NCBI GenBank assembly: GCA_024279135.1
Contig: JAJRRU010000039.1
Coordinates: 62,001 to 126,000, forward strand
DNA from: Alphaproteobacteria bacterium
GTDB lineage: Bacteria > Pseudomonadota > Alphaproteobacteria > Rhodospirillales > Casp-alpha2
DNA: 64,000 nt
Direction: 5' to 3'
Below are positions 25,547 to 34,778 of this stretch, one piece after another. The position numbers were made by a program, and so were the translations under genes. The notes under the pieces were generated by a model. It did not search any database. It had not been told where the DNA came from and saw only the letters and a program-made list of their open reading frames with translations. The stretch's first letter is position 1, and every line of letters starts with the position of its first letter.

Positions 25547-26541
25547 GCCCTTCCCCCTTCATTGATTTCGCCAATCGGGTGATGGCAGGCCAGCATGTGG
25601 TTAGGCTGATAGTCGACCGCTGCAGGCTCTGTCTGTGCGCATTCTTTTGTGGCATGAGCACAACGTGGGTGAAAAGCGCAACCCGTTGGCATTGATCCCT
25701 GGCTGGGTGGTTGGCCAGCAATGGTCTTTACCAAGCCACGGTGCGAACCGCCACTGGGTTGGCAATCGATCAGACCAGTTGTGTACGGATGGTGGGCATC
25801 AAGAATGATTTCGCGCTTCGGCCCACGCTCACATATGCGCCCGCCGTACATGACGGCCACGGTATCGCACACCTGCGCCACCACACCCAGATCATGAGTG
25901 ATCAGAATAATTGAAAGTTCACGCTTCTCCCGCAGGTCCATGAGCAGGCGAAGAATCTGTGCCTGCACTGTAACATCCAAGGCGGTTGTCGGCTCATCGG
26001 CAATCAAAATTTCCGGGTTGCAGGCCAGCGCTACTGCGATCATCGCTCGTTGACGCATGCCGCCAGAAAACTCGTGTGGATAGTCATCTATTCGTTGGGC
26101 GGGGTCGGAAATACCTACCTGGTGCAGTATTTCTATGGCTCTATTGCGGGCTTCTGCACGGTTAACCTGATGATGATAACGAATACTTTCGGTGATTTGA
26201 CCACCAATGGACATAACCGGGTCCAGATGGCTGGAGGGGTTCTGGAAAATCATTCCGATGTCACCACCGCGGACTTTTCGCATGTCAGATTCTTCCAGAT
26301 GCGTCAGGTCTGATTTTCCGCGTAAAATAACTGACCCGCCGGAAATTGATATGCGCGAACTGGGTAATAACCCGATTATGGCGCGGCACGTCATACTCTT
26401 TCCCGAACCACTTTCGCCAACAAGCCCCAAAATCTCTCCGCGATTCAACTCAAACGAAACCCGGTCAACAAGTGTCTGTGGCCCTTGATCTGTTTTTGCG
26501 ATCACTGATAAGTCTCGCACACTGAGGACAGGAGGGCTCAT
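25543..26541 (-). CDS. peptide ABC transporter ATPase, OppD/DppD type
   Basis: A 332-residue ATPase with Walker A GESGSGKSMT, QNPSSHLDPVMS, signature FSGGMRQRAMIAVALA, Walker B ILIADEPTTALDVT and LITHDLGVVAQV. The C-terminus has the oligopeptide-type CAFHPRCAHATKEC cluster. It overlaps both neighbours by four bases (permease upstream, ATPase downstream), so stoichiometric synthesis is expected. It forms the ATPase heterodimer with the 24545-25546 product. Confidence 0.95.
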   Translation of the reverse strand: MSPPVLSVRDLSVIAKTDQGPQTLVDRVSFELNRGEILGLVGESGSGKSMTCRAIIGLLPSSRISISGGSVILRGKSDLTHLEESDMRKVRGGDIGMIFQNPSSHLDPVMSIGGQITESIRYHHQVNRAEARNRAIEILHQVGISDPAQRIDDYPHEFSGGMRQRAMIAVALACNPEILIADEPTTALDVTVQAQILRLLMDLREKRELSIILITHDLGVVAQVCDTVAVMYGGRICERGPKREIILDAHHPYTTGLIDCQPSGGSHRGLVKTIAGQPPSQGSMPTGCAFHPRCAHATKECAQTEPAAVDYQPNHMLACHHPIGEINEGGRA

Positions 26542-27392
26542 TGCCGCACCCCCAAGATTTCGCCCAGGCCATCAGCCAGCATGCTGAACCCCATGGCAAG
26601 CAAGACGATGGCAAGGCCCGGGAATGTGGTGATCCACCACCCGATGGTGATGAACCCCTGGCCTTCAGCGATCATGGTGCCCCATTCAGCCGTGGGTGGC
26701 TGGACCCCCAATCCCAAATAACTGATAGCCGCACCGTTGAGCAGTACAAGAACAGCATCGGACATAGAGAACACAATTGAGCCAAGGATCGCGTTGGGTA
26801 GAAGATGGCGGAACATCACGCGCTTATGGCTATAGCCGAGGCTGACAGCCGCAATGGCGAAATCAGAGTTTTTCAGTACCAGAAACTGAGCCCGGATCAA
26901 ACGGGCATAGGACACCCACCCAACCAAGGCCATAGCGACGTAGAAGCTACCCAGGCCTGGCCCCAGAATGACGATGATGGTCAGCATCAAGACCAGGAAT
27001 GGAAAGGCCAGGACCACATCGATCAGTCGCATGAGTACCATATCCACCCAGCCACCATAATAGCCGGCAATGCTGCCCACCGTTGTTCCGATCACGAATG
27101 CAAAAACGACCCCGAACGTGGCGATTTGCAAATCGATACGGGCACCCCAGATAACCCGTGACAGAACGTCACGCCCAAAATTGTCCGTTCCGAACGGATG
27201 AGCCATGCTGGGTGGCTTGAGCCGAACAGCCGCGTCCTGAAAGATTGGATCATAAGGTGCCAGCAAGGGAGCGAAAATGGCAACCAACAGCCAGCCACCG
27301 AGTATGGATATTCCAATGATGAGGGGCACCACACCACTATTGAATTTGAGCCGCCAGCCAAAGCGCGCGTTGACGGATCGTGAGATATTCAC
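26538..27392 (-). CDS. peptide ABC transporter permease, DppC type
   Basis: A 284-residue inner-membrane permease. An N-terminal OppC-type leader (about residues 1-50, one helix IIGISILGGWLLVAIFAPLLAPYDP) precedes HPFGTDNFGRDVLSRVIWGARI, the hallmark of DppC proteins, and five further helices. The EAA loop region is AVSLGYSHKRVMFRHLLPN. It overlaps the partner permease (27389) and the ATPase gene by four bases each. Confidence 0.95.
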   Translation of the reverse strand: MNISRSVNARFGWRLKFNSGVVPLIIGISILGGWLLVAIFAPLLAPYDPIFQDAAVRLKPPSMAHPFGTDNFGRDVLSRVIWGARIDLQIATFGVVFAFVIGTTVGSIAGYYGGWVDMVLMRLIDVVLAFPFLVLMLTIIVILGPGLGSFYVAMALVGWVSYARLIRAQFLVLKNSDFAIAAVSLGYSHKRVMFRHLLPNAILGSIVFSMSDAVLVLLNGAAISYLGLGVQPPTAEWGTMIAEGQGFITIGWWITTFPGLAIVLLAMGFSMLADGLGEILGVRQ

Positions 27393-28327
27393 AACTTCAC
27401 CCGTGGGTCAATGGTTACGGTCAATACATCGGCCATGAAATTTACGAATACCGTGGCGCAGGCAAACGTCATAGCGACGCCTTGCACCACCATGTAGTCG
27501 CGGGTGAAAATACCCCGGATCAGTAACTGGCCCATGCCGGGAATGGCAAAAACGCTTTCGATGACCACTGTGCCGCTGATGAGCCAACCGATGTTTATGG
27601 CCAGTAGATTTACAGTCGGGACGAGCGAATTAGGCATGACATGACGCCAGAATACGACACTTTCCGGCAGTCCTCTGGCTCTGGCCGCTGTAGCCTGATC
27701 GGAATGTAGCTCTGCTAGAATGCTGGCCCTTAAATTCCGGGTCAGTACTGCGGATAAGGCCAGTGCGACTGTCAGCCAGGGCAAAATCATGTGGTGAAGT
27801 TTCTCGCCAAAGGTTTTGCCATACCCGGCTACTGGGAACAGGTCCAATTGTATGCTGAACAGCAGGATCAACATGATTGCCAGCCAAAAGGCCGGAAAAC
27901 CAAGCCCGGCGGTCGACATCAATCGGATAATGTGGTCGACCGGACGACCACGATACTTGGCTGCGATGGCGGCCAATGGCACGGCTATCAACAGGGCAAG
28001 AAGGACGCTGCCGCCAACCAACACGAGCGTTGGTTCAATTCTGGTGCCGATCAATTCCAGGACGTCGATTTTGTAAAGTATCGATCGGCCCATTTCGCCC
28101 TTAAATAGATTTTCGATGAAATAGAAATATTGCGTCCAGAGTGGCTCATCCAGACCGAATTGGGCGCGAATTCGCAATATGGACTCAGGTGTTCCGCGCG
28201 CGCCCAGAAGTGCCCTCACCGGATCACCCGGAATAGAACGGACGAGAACAAAGATAATGATGCTGATGCCGATCAGAACCGGCAGCAGCTGTATGGGTCG
28301 GTAGAGGATGAATCTATACCGGTGCAT
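27389..28327 (-). CDS. peptide ABC transporter permease, DppB type
   Basis: A 312-residue inner-membrane permease with six helices. The N-terminus RYILYRPIQLLPVLIGISIIIFVLVRSIPGDPVRALLG is typical of DppB, and the EAA loop is ATAARARGLPESVVFWRHVMPNSLVPT. It starts five bases behind the stop of the iminopeptidase gene and overlaps the DppC-type gene by four bases, tying transport to the peptidase in one transcript. Confidence 0.95.
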   Translation of the reverse strand: MHRYRFILYRPIQLLPVLIGISIIIFVLVRSIPGDPVRALLGARGTPESILRIRAQFGLDEPLWTQYFYFIENLFKGEMGRSILYKIDVLELIGTRIEPTLVLVGGSVLLALLIAVPLAAIAAKYRGRPVDHIIRLMSTAGLGFPAFWLAIMLILLFSIQLDLFPVAGYGKTFGEKLHHMILPWLTVALALSAVLTRNLRASILAELHSDQATAARARGLPESVVFWRHVMPNSLVPTVNLLAINIGWLISGTVVIESVFAIPGMGQLLIRGIFTRDYMVVQGVAMTFACATVFVNFMADVLTVTIDPRVKL

Positions 28328-28332
28328 AATTA

Positions 28333-29226
28333 TCAGTCTTTGCTACTATTTCGGACCAGAAAATCCAGTAGAACAGGGAAGAAGGCGTGCGGTTCCTCAA
28401 AGAACGGCATATGGCTTGAGTTCGGGAATACATGTAATTCCGCTTGCGGCATTTGTTCCTTCATTCTAAGTGCACAGGCTGGTGTCAATTCGTCATGCTG
28501 TCCTGTGGTGATCAGAACCGGTGCAGTGATCTTGTGAAGGTCAGGAACACGGTTCCAGTCTTTCAAATTGCCGGTGTACAGGAACTCGTTTGGGCCTTGT
28601 ATGGCCATATAGGGGCCCATATTCCAGTCATTCAAGGAACGCTGTACAGGCGCTGGCCAATCACTCAACCGGCATACATGCCGATAGTTCAACAAGGTTA
28701 TGGCAGCCTGATACTCGGGGTGGTCAAGCGTTCCCTCCGCTTCGTGTCGCTGCATCATTGCCACCGTTTCTGAACCGAGAGCAGCCCGCAAACGATGGAG
28801 TTCTGATACCAGATGAGGGATATCGGCCACAGTGTTTTCCAGAATCAAAGATTTCAAGGCTTCTGGGTGGGTCAGGGCATAGTCGATTGCCATCCATCCA
28901 CCCCAGGATTGGCCCACCAAATGAACCTTGCCCAGGCCGAGGGTCTGTCGAACGGTTTCAGCTTCCGCCACGTATCGCTCAATGGTCCACAGTGAGTCAT
29001 CATCTGGGCGATCCGAGAATCCCGTGTCCAGTTGATCATAAGCAACCACGCGATAGCCTTCTAACTTAAGGCATGAATGTGAGTCCCGCAGATAGTCACA
29101 CGGTAGGCCAGGGCCACCATTCAAACACAGGACTACTTCGTCGCCCTCGCCAAAACTATAGGTTTTTATGGTGTAACCATCGACGGTTACGTCCTGACAT
29201 TCATCGGGTTCCAGTTCTTGCCACAT
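28333..29226 (-). CDS. pip: proline iminopeptidase-family alpha/beta hydrolase
   Basis: A 297-residue cytoplasmic serine hydrolase of peptidase family S33. The oxyanion-hole motif is LNGGPGLPCDYL near residue 40, the nucleophile Ser is in VGQSWGGWMA near residue 110, the acid in GQHDELTP and the His in SSHMPFFEEP. ATG 29226 is chosen for the strong GGGAGGAAGA site before it; a longer frame to 29325 has none. It heads the peptide ABC operon and is divergent from a LuxR solo. This pip-luxR pairing with a peptide importer is the hallmark of OryR/XccR/PipR signalling loci, where PipA-type enzymes act on the imported signal compound. General peptide trimming is the alternative. Confidence 0.9.
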   Translation of the reverse strand: MWQELEPDECQDVTVDGYTIKTYSFGEGDEVVLCLNGGPGLPCDYLRDSHSCLKLEGYRVVAYDQLDTGFSDRPDDDSLWTIERYVAEAETVRQTLGLGKVHLVGQSWGGWMAIDYALTHPEALKSLILENTVADIPHLVSELHRLRAALGSETVAMMQRHEAEGTLDHPEYQAAITLLNYRHVCRLSDWPAPVQRSLNDWNMGPYMAIQGPNEFLYTGNLKDWNRVPDLHKITAPVLITTGQHDELTPACALRMKEQMPQAELHVFPNSSHMPFFEEPHAFFPVLLDFLVRNSSKD

Positions 29227-29392
29227 GGTCTTCCTCCTCCCGTTAGTCTTCTTATTGCTGCGGTTTTCCGCTAATTTTTTAAACAATGACTCTAGGCTTT
29301 GGATCAGCGGCTGCATACCCCTCAAATCTTATGGGTTGGATTTGATTTGTCCGGACGCGCGACCTGTGGCTAAATATGTGATATAAACAGCT

Positions 29393-29414
29393 TTGACCAC
29401 CTAACGGTGACCAA
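29393..29414. promoter_or_regulatory. imperfect dyad, candidate LuxR binding site
   Basis: TTGACCACCTAACGGTGACCAA is an imperfect 22-base dyad (7 of 11 positions pair) about seven bases before the LuxR start and in the divergent region shared with the iminopeptidase operon. Length and symmetry resemble a lux-type box, but the match is weak. Confidence 0.25.
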
Positions 29415-29420
29415 GAACAG

Positions 29421-30206
29421 ATGTTTAGGACACAGGAGATGCTTGAGACTCTTGATCAATTGGAAGGGATGTTCGTCGGCAATAATACGCTCGACGGTGC
29501 AATTGATATCGCACTCAGCCAAGTCAATGAACTGGGTTTCAGTACCTTAATCTATGATTATAGCCCGGTTGCGACGGCACTGAATGGTGAACTTATTACG
29601 CCGTCCTATGTCAATATGCGAAACGTCCCGGATGATATGGTCGATTTGTGGTGCCATGGGGGGTTTTATCAGCGTGATCCTGTGCAACAGATGGCATTGG
29701 CCTCGGCCAAGCCGTTCATATGGTCTTATCGCCGCAACAAGAACTCCACGGCGCTGGCAGACTGCCTGACCGAAAAACATCAGCCGGTCGCCTCCTATTT
29801 ACATGATGCCGATCTTATCAGCGGGGTGACCGTTCCTATTCAGCGAACCCGTGGCGACTTTGCGACCTGCACCGCTATTTGGCATGGTGCGCGCACGACC
29901 TTCGAAAAGGACGCCCGGCAAAACCTGTCAATATTTGCGCTTATTGGCCATGTTTTTCATGAACATGCGTATACGTTATTCAGCAAACAGCAGCGCCGTG
30001 GCAACTATGTTCATCTGACGCCGCGCGAGCAGGAATGCCTACGCTATTCAGCGGACGGTCTAACCGCCAAGGAAATAGCCTATCGACTCGACCGTTCCGT
30101 ACCAACCATCACGCAGCATCTTCAGACAGCAGCAAACAAACTTGGTGCACGGAACCGCGTACATGCCGTAACGCTGGCCCACCATTACCGACTACTGGAA
30201 TCGTGA
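29421..30206 (+). CDS. LuxR-family solo regulator, plant-signal (OryR/XccR/PipR) subgroup
   Basis: A 261-residue regulator with an autoinducer-binding domain (about 20-175) and a C-terminal GerE helix-turn-helix (LTPREQECLRYSADGLTAKEIAYRL). Aligned to TraR, the ligand pocket keeps D70, P71, W85 and G113 (here D86, P87, W101, G135) but has Met at the W57 position (M73) and Trp at the Y61 position (W77). These two swaps define LuxR solos that answer plant-derived compounds instead of acyl-homoserine lactones. No luxI-type synthase is in the window. The gene is divergent from pip and the peptide importer, the arrangement seen with PipR. The ligand is therefore probably an exogenous eukaryote-derived molecule; PipR itself answers an ethanolamine derivative. 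Confidence 0.9.
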   Translation: MFRTQEMLETLDQLEGMFVGNNTLDGAIDIALSQVNELGFSTLIYDYSPVATALNGELITPSYVNMRNVPDDMVDLWCHGGFYQRDPVQQMALASAKPFIWSYRRNKNSTALADCLTEKHQPVASYLHDADLISGVTVPIQRTRGDFATCTAIWHGARTTFEKDARQNLSIFALIGHVFHEHAYTLFSKQQRRGNYVHLTPREQECLRYSADGLTAKEIAYRLDRSVPTITQHLQTAANKLGARNRVHAVTLAHHYRLLES

Positions 30207-30485
30207 CGGTGTCGTAATGCGATTGCGTCGAGTTTCCTCAATTGATAACTATAAAATCTCAAGCCGATGTTGCTTTGCATGGCAGATGTGGCCCAATATT
30301 GGAGGCAAGTTCATCATATAGAAGACCGCTCCGTCTGAACGATCAGTTACAGGGGCCCGGGATCTTGCAAAGGCTCGGACGGTCTTCAGAGCAGATAACC
30401 CTAGTACAGAAAAAATACAGAGATGAACACAGTATTGAAAGCAACTCTGTAATTCACAACACAAGCCTGAGCTGGCAACCGGGTG

Positions 30486-31571
30486 CTAAATACCCAGTGC
30501 CATAACCTGATCATTGGCAACGAGCAGTCCGACAGATGCGCCCACTTGATGAACCTTGTTCCCCTTGTGATGTGGATCATCAACAAGGATGGTTTCGCCC
30601 GAGACATCGATCGCATAACGTACGATACTACCAAGAAACTCCATATGTATCACCCTGCCACTCATAGCAGTATTATTGCCGTTTGATGCAATTGGGTCAT
30701 CGCTGATCCTGACGTTCTGGGGCCTGAAGATGATTGACCGCACATCTTTGCCGGCTTTATCAAATGGGATGGTCGTTCCCCCTTTCGTGCGAAATACAGT
30801 TTCTCCACCCGTTTCATGAAGTTCACCCGCCAGCACATTTACGGTGCCCAGAAAGTTGGCGACGAATAGATTATGCGGTTTATCATACAATTCCACAGGG
30901 GTGCCAATTTGTTGGATAACCCCCTGATCAAGAACGGCCATGCGATCTGAAATTGTATTGGCCTCTTCCTGGTCATGAGTCACAAATATAGTCGTCAATT
31001 TGAGCTTCTGTTGCAGTTCACGGATATCACGCCGCATCTGCACACGTAAATTGGCATCCAGATTGGATAACGGCTCATCCAGCAACAAAACCCGAGGTTC
31101 TATCACGATGGTCCGGGCGAGGGCTATGCGCTGTTGCTGCCCGCCCGATAGCTGTGACGGTCTGCGATCCGCCAGATCGAGAAGTCCGACCATGTCCAGC
31201 GCTGCATCGACTCGATTATTGATCTCCGGCGTTGCAATTTTGCGTTCTTCCAGTCCGAAGGATACGTTTTGCCTGACCGTCATATGCGGCCACAAGGCGT
31301 AGCTCTGGAACACCATCCCCACATTGCGCTTCCATGGCGGCAGGTGGGCAACTTCATCGCCGCCGATCAGGATTTTTCCGCCGGGTGTGGGACCGAACCC
31401 GGCAATGGCCCGCAACAGAGTTGATTTGCCCGAGCCTGATGGACCGAGGAAGGCAAAAAACTCTCCCTGTTTGATTTCAAGATCAATCCCCTTCAGGACG
31501 TGCGTATTACCAAAGGACAGGGTTAATCCCTGAATACTGACACCTGCCGCCTGTGTCTCAATTTTCGTCAT
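30486..31571 (-). CDS. ABC transporter ATPase (FbpC/AfuC type)
   Basis: A 361-residue ATPase with Walker A GPSGSGKSTL, Q-loop QSYALWPHM, signature LSGGQQQRIALART, Walker B VLLLDEPLSNLD, His in VTHDQEEANTIS and a C-terminal TOBE domain with FRPQNVRISD. It overlaps the fused permease gene by four bases and is the last gene of the transporter operon. Family members energise import of iron, polyamines, phosphonates or sugar phosphates; the linked Pgt-like control genes favour a phosphorylated organic compound. Confidence 0.94.
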   Translation of the reverse strand: MTKIETQAAGVSIQGLTLSFGNTHVLKGIDLEIKQGEFFAFLGPSGSGKSTLLRAIAGFGPTPGGKILIGGDEVAHLPPWKRNVGMVFQSYALWPHMTVRQNVSFGLEERKIATPEINNRVDAALDMVGLLDLADRRPSQLSGGQQQRIALARTIVIEPRVLLLDEPLSNLDANLRVQMRRDIRELQQKLKLTTIFVTHDQEEANTISDRMAVLDQGVIQQIGTPVELYDKPHNLFVANFLGTVNVLAGELHETGGETVFRTKGGTTIPFDKAGKDVRSIIFRPQNVRISDDPIASNGNNTAMSGRVIHMEFLGSIVRYAIDVSGETILVDDPHHKGNKVHQVGASVGLLVANDQVMALGI

Positions 31572-33286
31572 GGTGTTGCTCCTTCTGTTACCGGGACTGA
31601 CGCCTCGCGTGCGCGCTTGCTGCGTTCAATGATGCGATGGGACATGTATGTACCAAAGCCGACAAACAAGACGGCTATGATACCCAGCGCTGCACCTGGA
31701 CCGCGCCCCGATGCCGATTGCATGTATTCGTAAATTCCGAAAGCCAGAGGCGCATCGGATTCAGTTGCCACAAGCATAATAGTTGCTGACAGCTCGACAG
31801 AAGCGGTGGCAAAACTGGTAACGAAACCGGCCAGAATGCCACCTGACATCAATGGCACAACAATCCGCCATACGGTGCGGCTTTTGGTTGCCCCCACGTT
31901 TTCTGCGGCCTCCTCGAGCATGATGCTGACCTGTTGCAGAGCGGCCATGCACGATCGCAGGGCATAGGGCAGCCTACGGATAGTCAATGCAATAACGATA
32001 ATAACCCACCAGGAAGCCAACGGCTTGTCAATGAGCGGGACATCGACACTGTGGAACAGCCGGAGATAACCGATGCCCAGAACAACTCCGGGTACGGCCA
32101 GTGCCGCCGTTGCACCATAGTCCAGCCATTTGCGACCCCGGATCCCTGTGCGTAAAACGACATAGGCGATGGCCGTCCCCAAGATAACATCGAAAGTTGC
32201 AGCCAGTCCCGCGTAGAGCAAGGTGTTGGTGATGTACTGCGAAGCACTGCTAAACACGGTGATATAATGATCGAAGGTGTAGGCATCCGGTAAAACCGCA
32301 TATGACCAGATTGTTCCAAAGGAAAGCAGGAAAAGACCGATGTGGGGTGACAACACAAGCATCAGGATAAAGATAACCAGTGAATAGCACCCGATTTTTT
32401 CCCAGAAGCGAAGGTCGCGCTTCATCAGTCCGCCACCGCCTTTTTGTGTGGTTGCGTAGTCTTTGCCCTTAAGTGCAAGCAGGGACACATACAGCGATAA
32501 CAAAGAGAAACCGACCAGGATTACAGAAATCACATACCCCATGGGATCTGAAATCCCTATGGATGTAATACGAAGAAAGGCCTGCGGGGCCAGCATGTTG
32601 TTAACGTTGAGCAACAAGGGGGTGCCCAGGTCATCAAAGACTTTGATAAAGACCAGCGCAGCACCGGCCACATATCCCGGCATAGCCAATGGAAATACAA
32701 TACGGCGGAACAACCGTAACCCGCTGGACCCCAAATTCTGTGCTGCCTCTTCCATTGAACGGTCAATATTTACCAGTGCGGCGGAAAGGTTAATCAGGAT
32801 GAACGGGAAATAGTGAATACTTTCAACGAAGATCACCCCATTCAGGCCTTCCATAAACGGGATCGTAAATCCAAACCATTCATCGAGTAACAGATTGACC
32901 GAGCCATTGCTGCCAAACAACAATTGCATGGCTACGGCCCCGACAAAGGGGGGCATGATCAAGGGAATAATGCCAAGAGTCTGGATAATCAAAGCCCCGC
33001 TAAAATTGAACCGGGTTGTGAAATAGGCAAGTGGTACCGAGATGAGTGTGGCCACCAACACCGACATTATGGCAACGTAAAATGAGTTAAAGAAAGATTC
33101 TTGAAACAATGATGTATTAAAAAAATCGACAAAGTTAATAAACGTAAATTCGCCAGTCGCGGGATCCTGAAAGGCGACGAAGATAACTTTGAGCACGGGC
33201 AAGGCCAAAAACAAAATCAGGAACAGGGCGATGATAATCCCAATAGTAGCCGGGCCGCGCTGAACGGATGAGATTGGCTGTGCCAT
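31568..33286 (-). CDS. fused double ABC permease (FbpB/AfuB type)
   Basis: A 572-residue inner-membrane protein made of two BPD_transp_1 halves in one chain, each with about six helices and an EAA loop (MEEAAQNLGSSGLRLFRRIVFPLAMPG in the first half and LEEAAENVGATKSRTVWRIVVPLMSGG in the second). A short cytoplasmic linker (about 275-295, KGKDYATTQKGGGG) joins them. One polypeptide thus replaces two permease subunits, as in FbpB and AfuB. It starts behind CCGGAGA, 91 bases downstream of the binding-protein stop with a hairpin between. Confidence 0.93.
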   Translation of the reverse strand: MAQPISSVQRGPATIGIIIALFLILFLALPVLKVIFVAFQDPATGEFTFINFVDFFNTSLFQESFFNSFYVAIMSVLVATLISVPLAYFTTRFNFSGALIIQTLGIIPLIMPPFVGAVAMQLLFGSNGSVNLLLDEWFGFTIPFMEGLNGVIFVESIHYFPFILINLSAALVNIDRSMEEAAQNLGSSGLRLFRRIVFPLAMPGYVAGAALVFIKVFDDLGTPLLLNVNNMLAPQAFLRITSIGISDPMGYVISVILVGFSLLSLYVSLLALKGKDYATTQKGGGGLMKRDLRFWEKIGCYSLVIFILMLVLSPHIGLFLLSFGTIWSYAVLPDAYTFDHYITVFSSASQYITNTLLYAGLAATFDVILGTAIAYVVLRTGIRGRKWLDYGATAALAVPGVVLGIGYLRLFHSVDVPLIDKPLASWWVIIVIALTIRRLPYALRSCMAALQQVSIMLEEAAENVGATKSRTVWRIVVPLMSGGILAGFVTSFATASVELSATIMLVATESDAPLAFGIYEYMQSASGRGPGAALGIIAVLFVGFGTYMSHRIIERSKRAREASVPVTEGATP

Positions 33287-33319
33287 TTATTATCTCCGGA
33301 AAATTAAGTTGAAAGATTG

Positions 33320-33355
33320 GGGTTCGAGGCCCAGGAGAGATCAGGCCTCGAACCC
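33320..33355 (-). terminator. hairpin between binding-protein and permease genes
   Basis: GGGTTCGAGGCC (33320-33331) and GGCCTCGAACCC (33344-33355) form a perfect 12-pair stem with a 12-base loop. The minus-strand tail is only weakly T-rich (CAATCTTTC), so mRNA stabilisation or partial termination behind the binding-protein gene is more likely than full termination. Confidence 0.55.
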
Positions 33356-33377
33356 AATAGGTTAGCATTGTATATGC

Positions 33378-34712
33378 CTAGAGCATGGATTTGGCTTTTT
33401 CAGCGAGAGCCTTGGCCTTGGCGTAATTGGCCTTAACCATTTCATCCCATTTCTGCTCGACTTCAGCCTGACGTCCGGCAACCTTGTCCGTTGCCTTTTT
33501 GCGTTTTTTGGTAAAAATGGCACTGAAATCAGGGTCATTGGCTGTCGCCTCATCGATGGGCAATTCGCTGATCAAGGCGCGCGCCTCGGTGATCAGTTTT
33601 TTCGCACCGGCGTTGGATTGACCCGCAAGCGCCTTTTCTGCGTCCTGAATAGCCTTGGTTGCCTCGCGTAAATCATTAAGGCGATAGGTAATCATCACAT
33701 CGAACAGGGAATTGACGACATTGTACCGGTTCTTGGAAAGTGCCAGATCGAATTTAACGGCAGAGCCGATAGAACTATCTTTAAACGGATTTGGGAAATC
33801 AGCCGGTGCCTTGGCATAGGTTTCCGGGTTGACAGGCAAGCGGCGGATTTTCGGGTCGAGCAGAAGTTCCTGCCCCTGCGTTGAGAGCAAGAAATCCACG
33901 AAAGCACCTGCGGCTTCGGGGTTGGGGCCATTTTTAACCAAAGCAATATTGGCGGGCACCAGTGTTGTTACAGTCGGGTATACAAATTCAACCGGGAAGC
34001 CCGATGCCTGGGAAGACAGGCCGAAGAAGTCGATGACCACACCAAGGCCGAAATTGCCGCTGTTGACACCGTCGGGCACACCGAAGCTCCGTTCGGTGAC
34101 GGTTTTGAAGTTGCCGGCAATGGCTTTCCATTCGGCCCAGCCTGCATCCCAACCCAAACCTTGAATCAGAGTTTCAACAGTCAGGTGTGTGGTTCCGGAT
34201 CGTGACGGTGCGCTCATACCTACATGACCAAAATACTCCGATTTTTTCAGGTCTGCCCATTCTTTGGCGGGAAGGAGTTTTTTGGCTTTCAGGTAACGTG
34301 TGTTCCACATGATACCGTAACCGGATGCTGCGAAACCCAGGTAATACCCATCCGGGTCATTGATTGGGAATGCACCAACCTTTTCCGGGATGCCCGAAAC
34401 GTTTGACTTGTATTTGACCAGCAAGTCGCTGTCTTTCAGGACCTCAAAGGCATCTGGCGCAGAGGCCCAGAACATATCGGAATTATTATTATCCGAGGTT
34501 TCCTGAAGATACTTGATCCCTGCTGATGTCTTTTTCTTCAGCATCTCGACTTTAAGGCCGGGATATTTGCTTTCAAATGCTTTCTTGAATGTTCCCGTGG
34601 TATCCGTTGGATACGAGGTCACGATCGTCAACGTGCCTTCAACAGCCATGGCGGCTGAAGATATCAGTGAAAGACCGAGGGCGGCCGCACATAATATTGA
34701 TATATATTTCAT
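33378..34712 (-). CDS. ABC transporter substrate-binding protein, paralogue of the PgtC-like protein
   Basis: A 444-residue periplasmic binding protein of the iron/PgtC/AfuA fold. The signal peptide is YISILCAAALGLSLISSAAMA; the mature start LTIVTSYPTDTTGTFKKAF, the KKKTSAGIKYLQET segment and FWASAPDAFEVLK closely match the 38216-39640 product. About 100 residues of charged helix follow the usual two lobes, again as in the paralogue. ATG 34712 follows GGGAGTG; the frame extends to 34763 without a good start. The gene lies behind an exact sigma-54 core promoter (34779-34793), so it is the probable target of the adjacent NtrC-type regulator. The ligand is likely an organophosphate by family comparison; this is inference. 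Confidence 0.92.
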   Translation of the reverse strand: MKYISILCAAALGLSLISSAAMAVEGTLTIVTSYPTDTTGTFKKAFESKYPGLKVEMLKKKTSAGIKYLQETSDNNNSDMFWASAPDAFEVLKDSDLLVKYKSNVSGIPEKVGAFPINDPDGYYLGFAASGYGIMWNTRYLKAKKLLPAKEWADLKKSEYFGHVGMSAPSRSGTTHLTVETLIQGLGWDAGWAEWKAIAGNFKTVTERSFGVPDGVNSGNFGLGVVIDFFGLSSQASGFPVEFVYPTVTTLVPANIALVKNGPNPEAAGAFVDFLLSTQGQELLLDPKIRRLPVNPETYAKAPADFPNPFKDSSIGSAVKFDLALSKNRYNVVNSLFDVMITYRLNDLREATKAIQDAEKALAGQSNAGAKKLITEARALISELPIDEATANDPDFSAIFTKKRKKATDKVAGRQAEVEQKWDEMVKANYAKAKALAEKAKSML

Positions 34713-34778
34713 TAAATACACTCCCGTTATGAATTGCCAATGCTGTGCTTCATGCGACAGCATGCGACCCCTTAGGTA

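Noticed and set aside
29421-30206. Interpretation as an acyl-homoserine lactone receptor of a quorum-sensing pair
   Set aside because: No luxI-type synthase is in the window and the W57 and Y61 pocket positions are Met and Trp.
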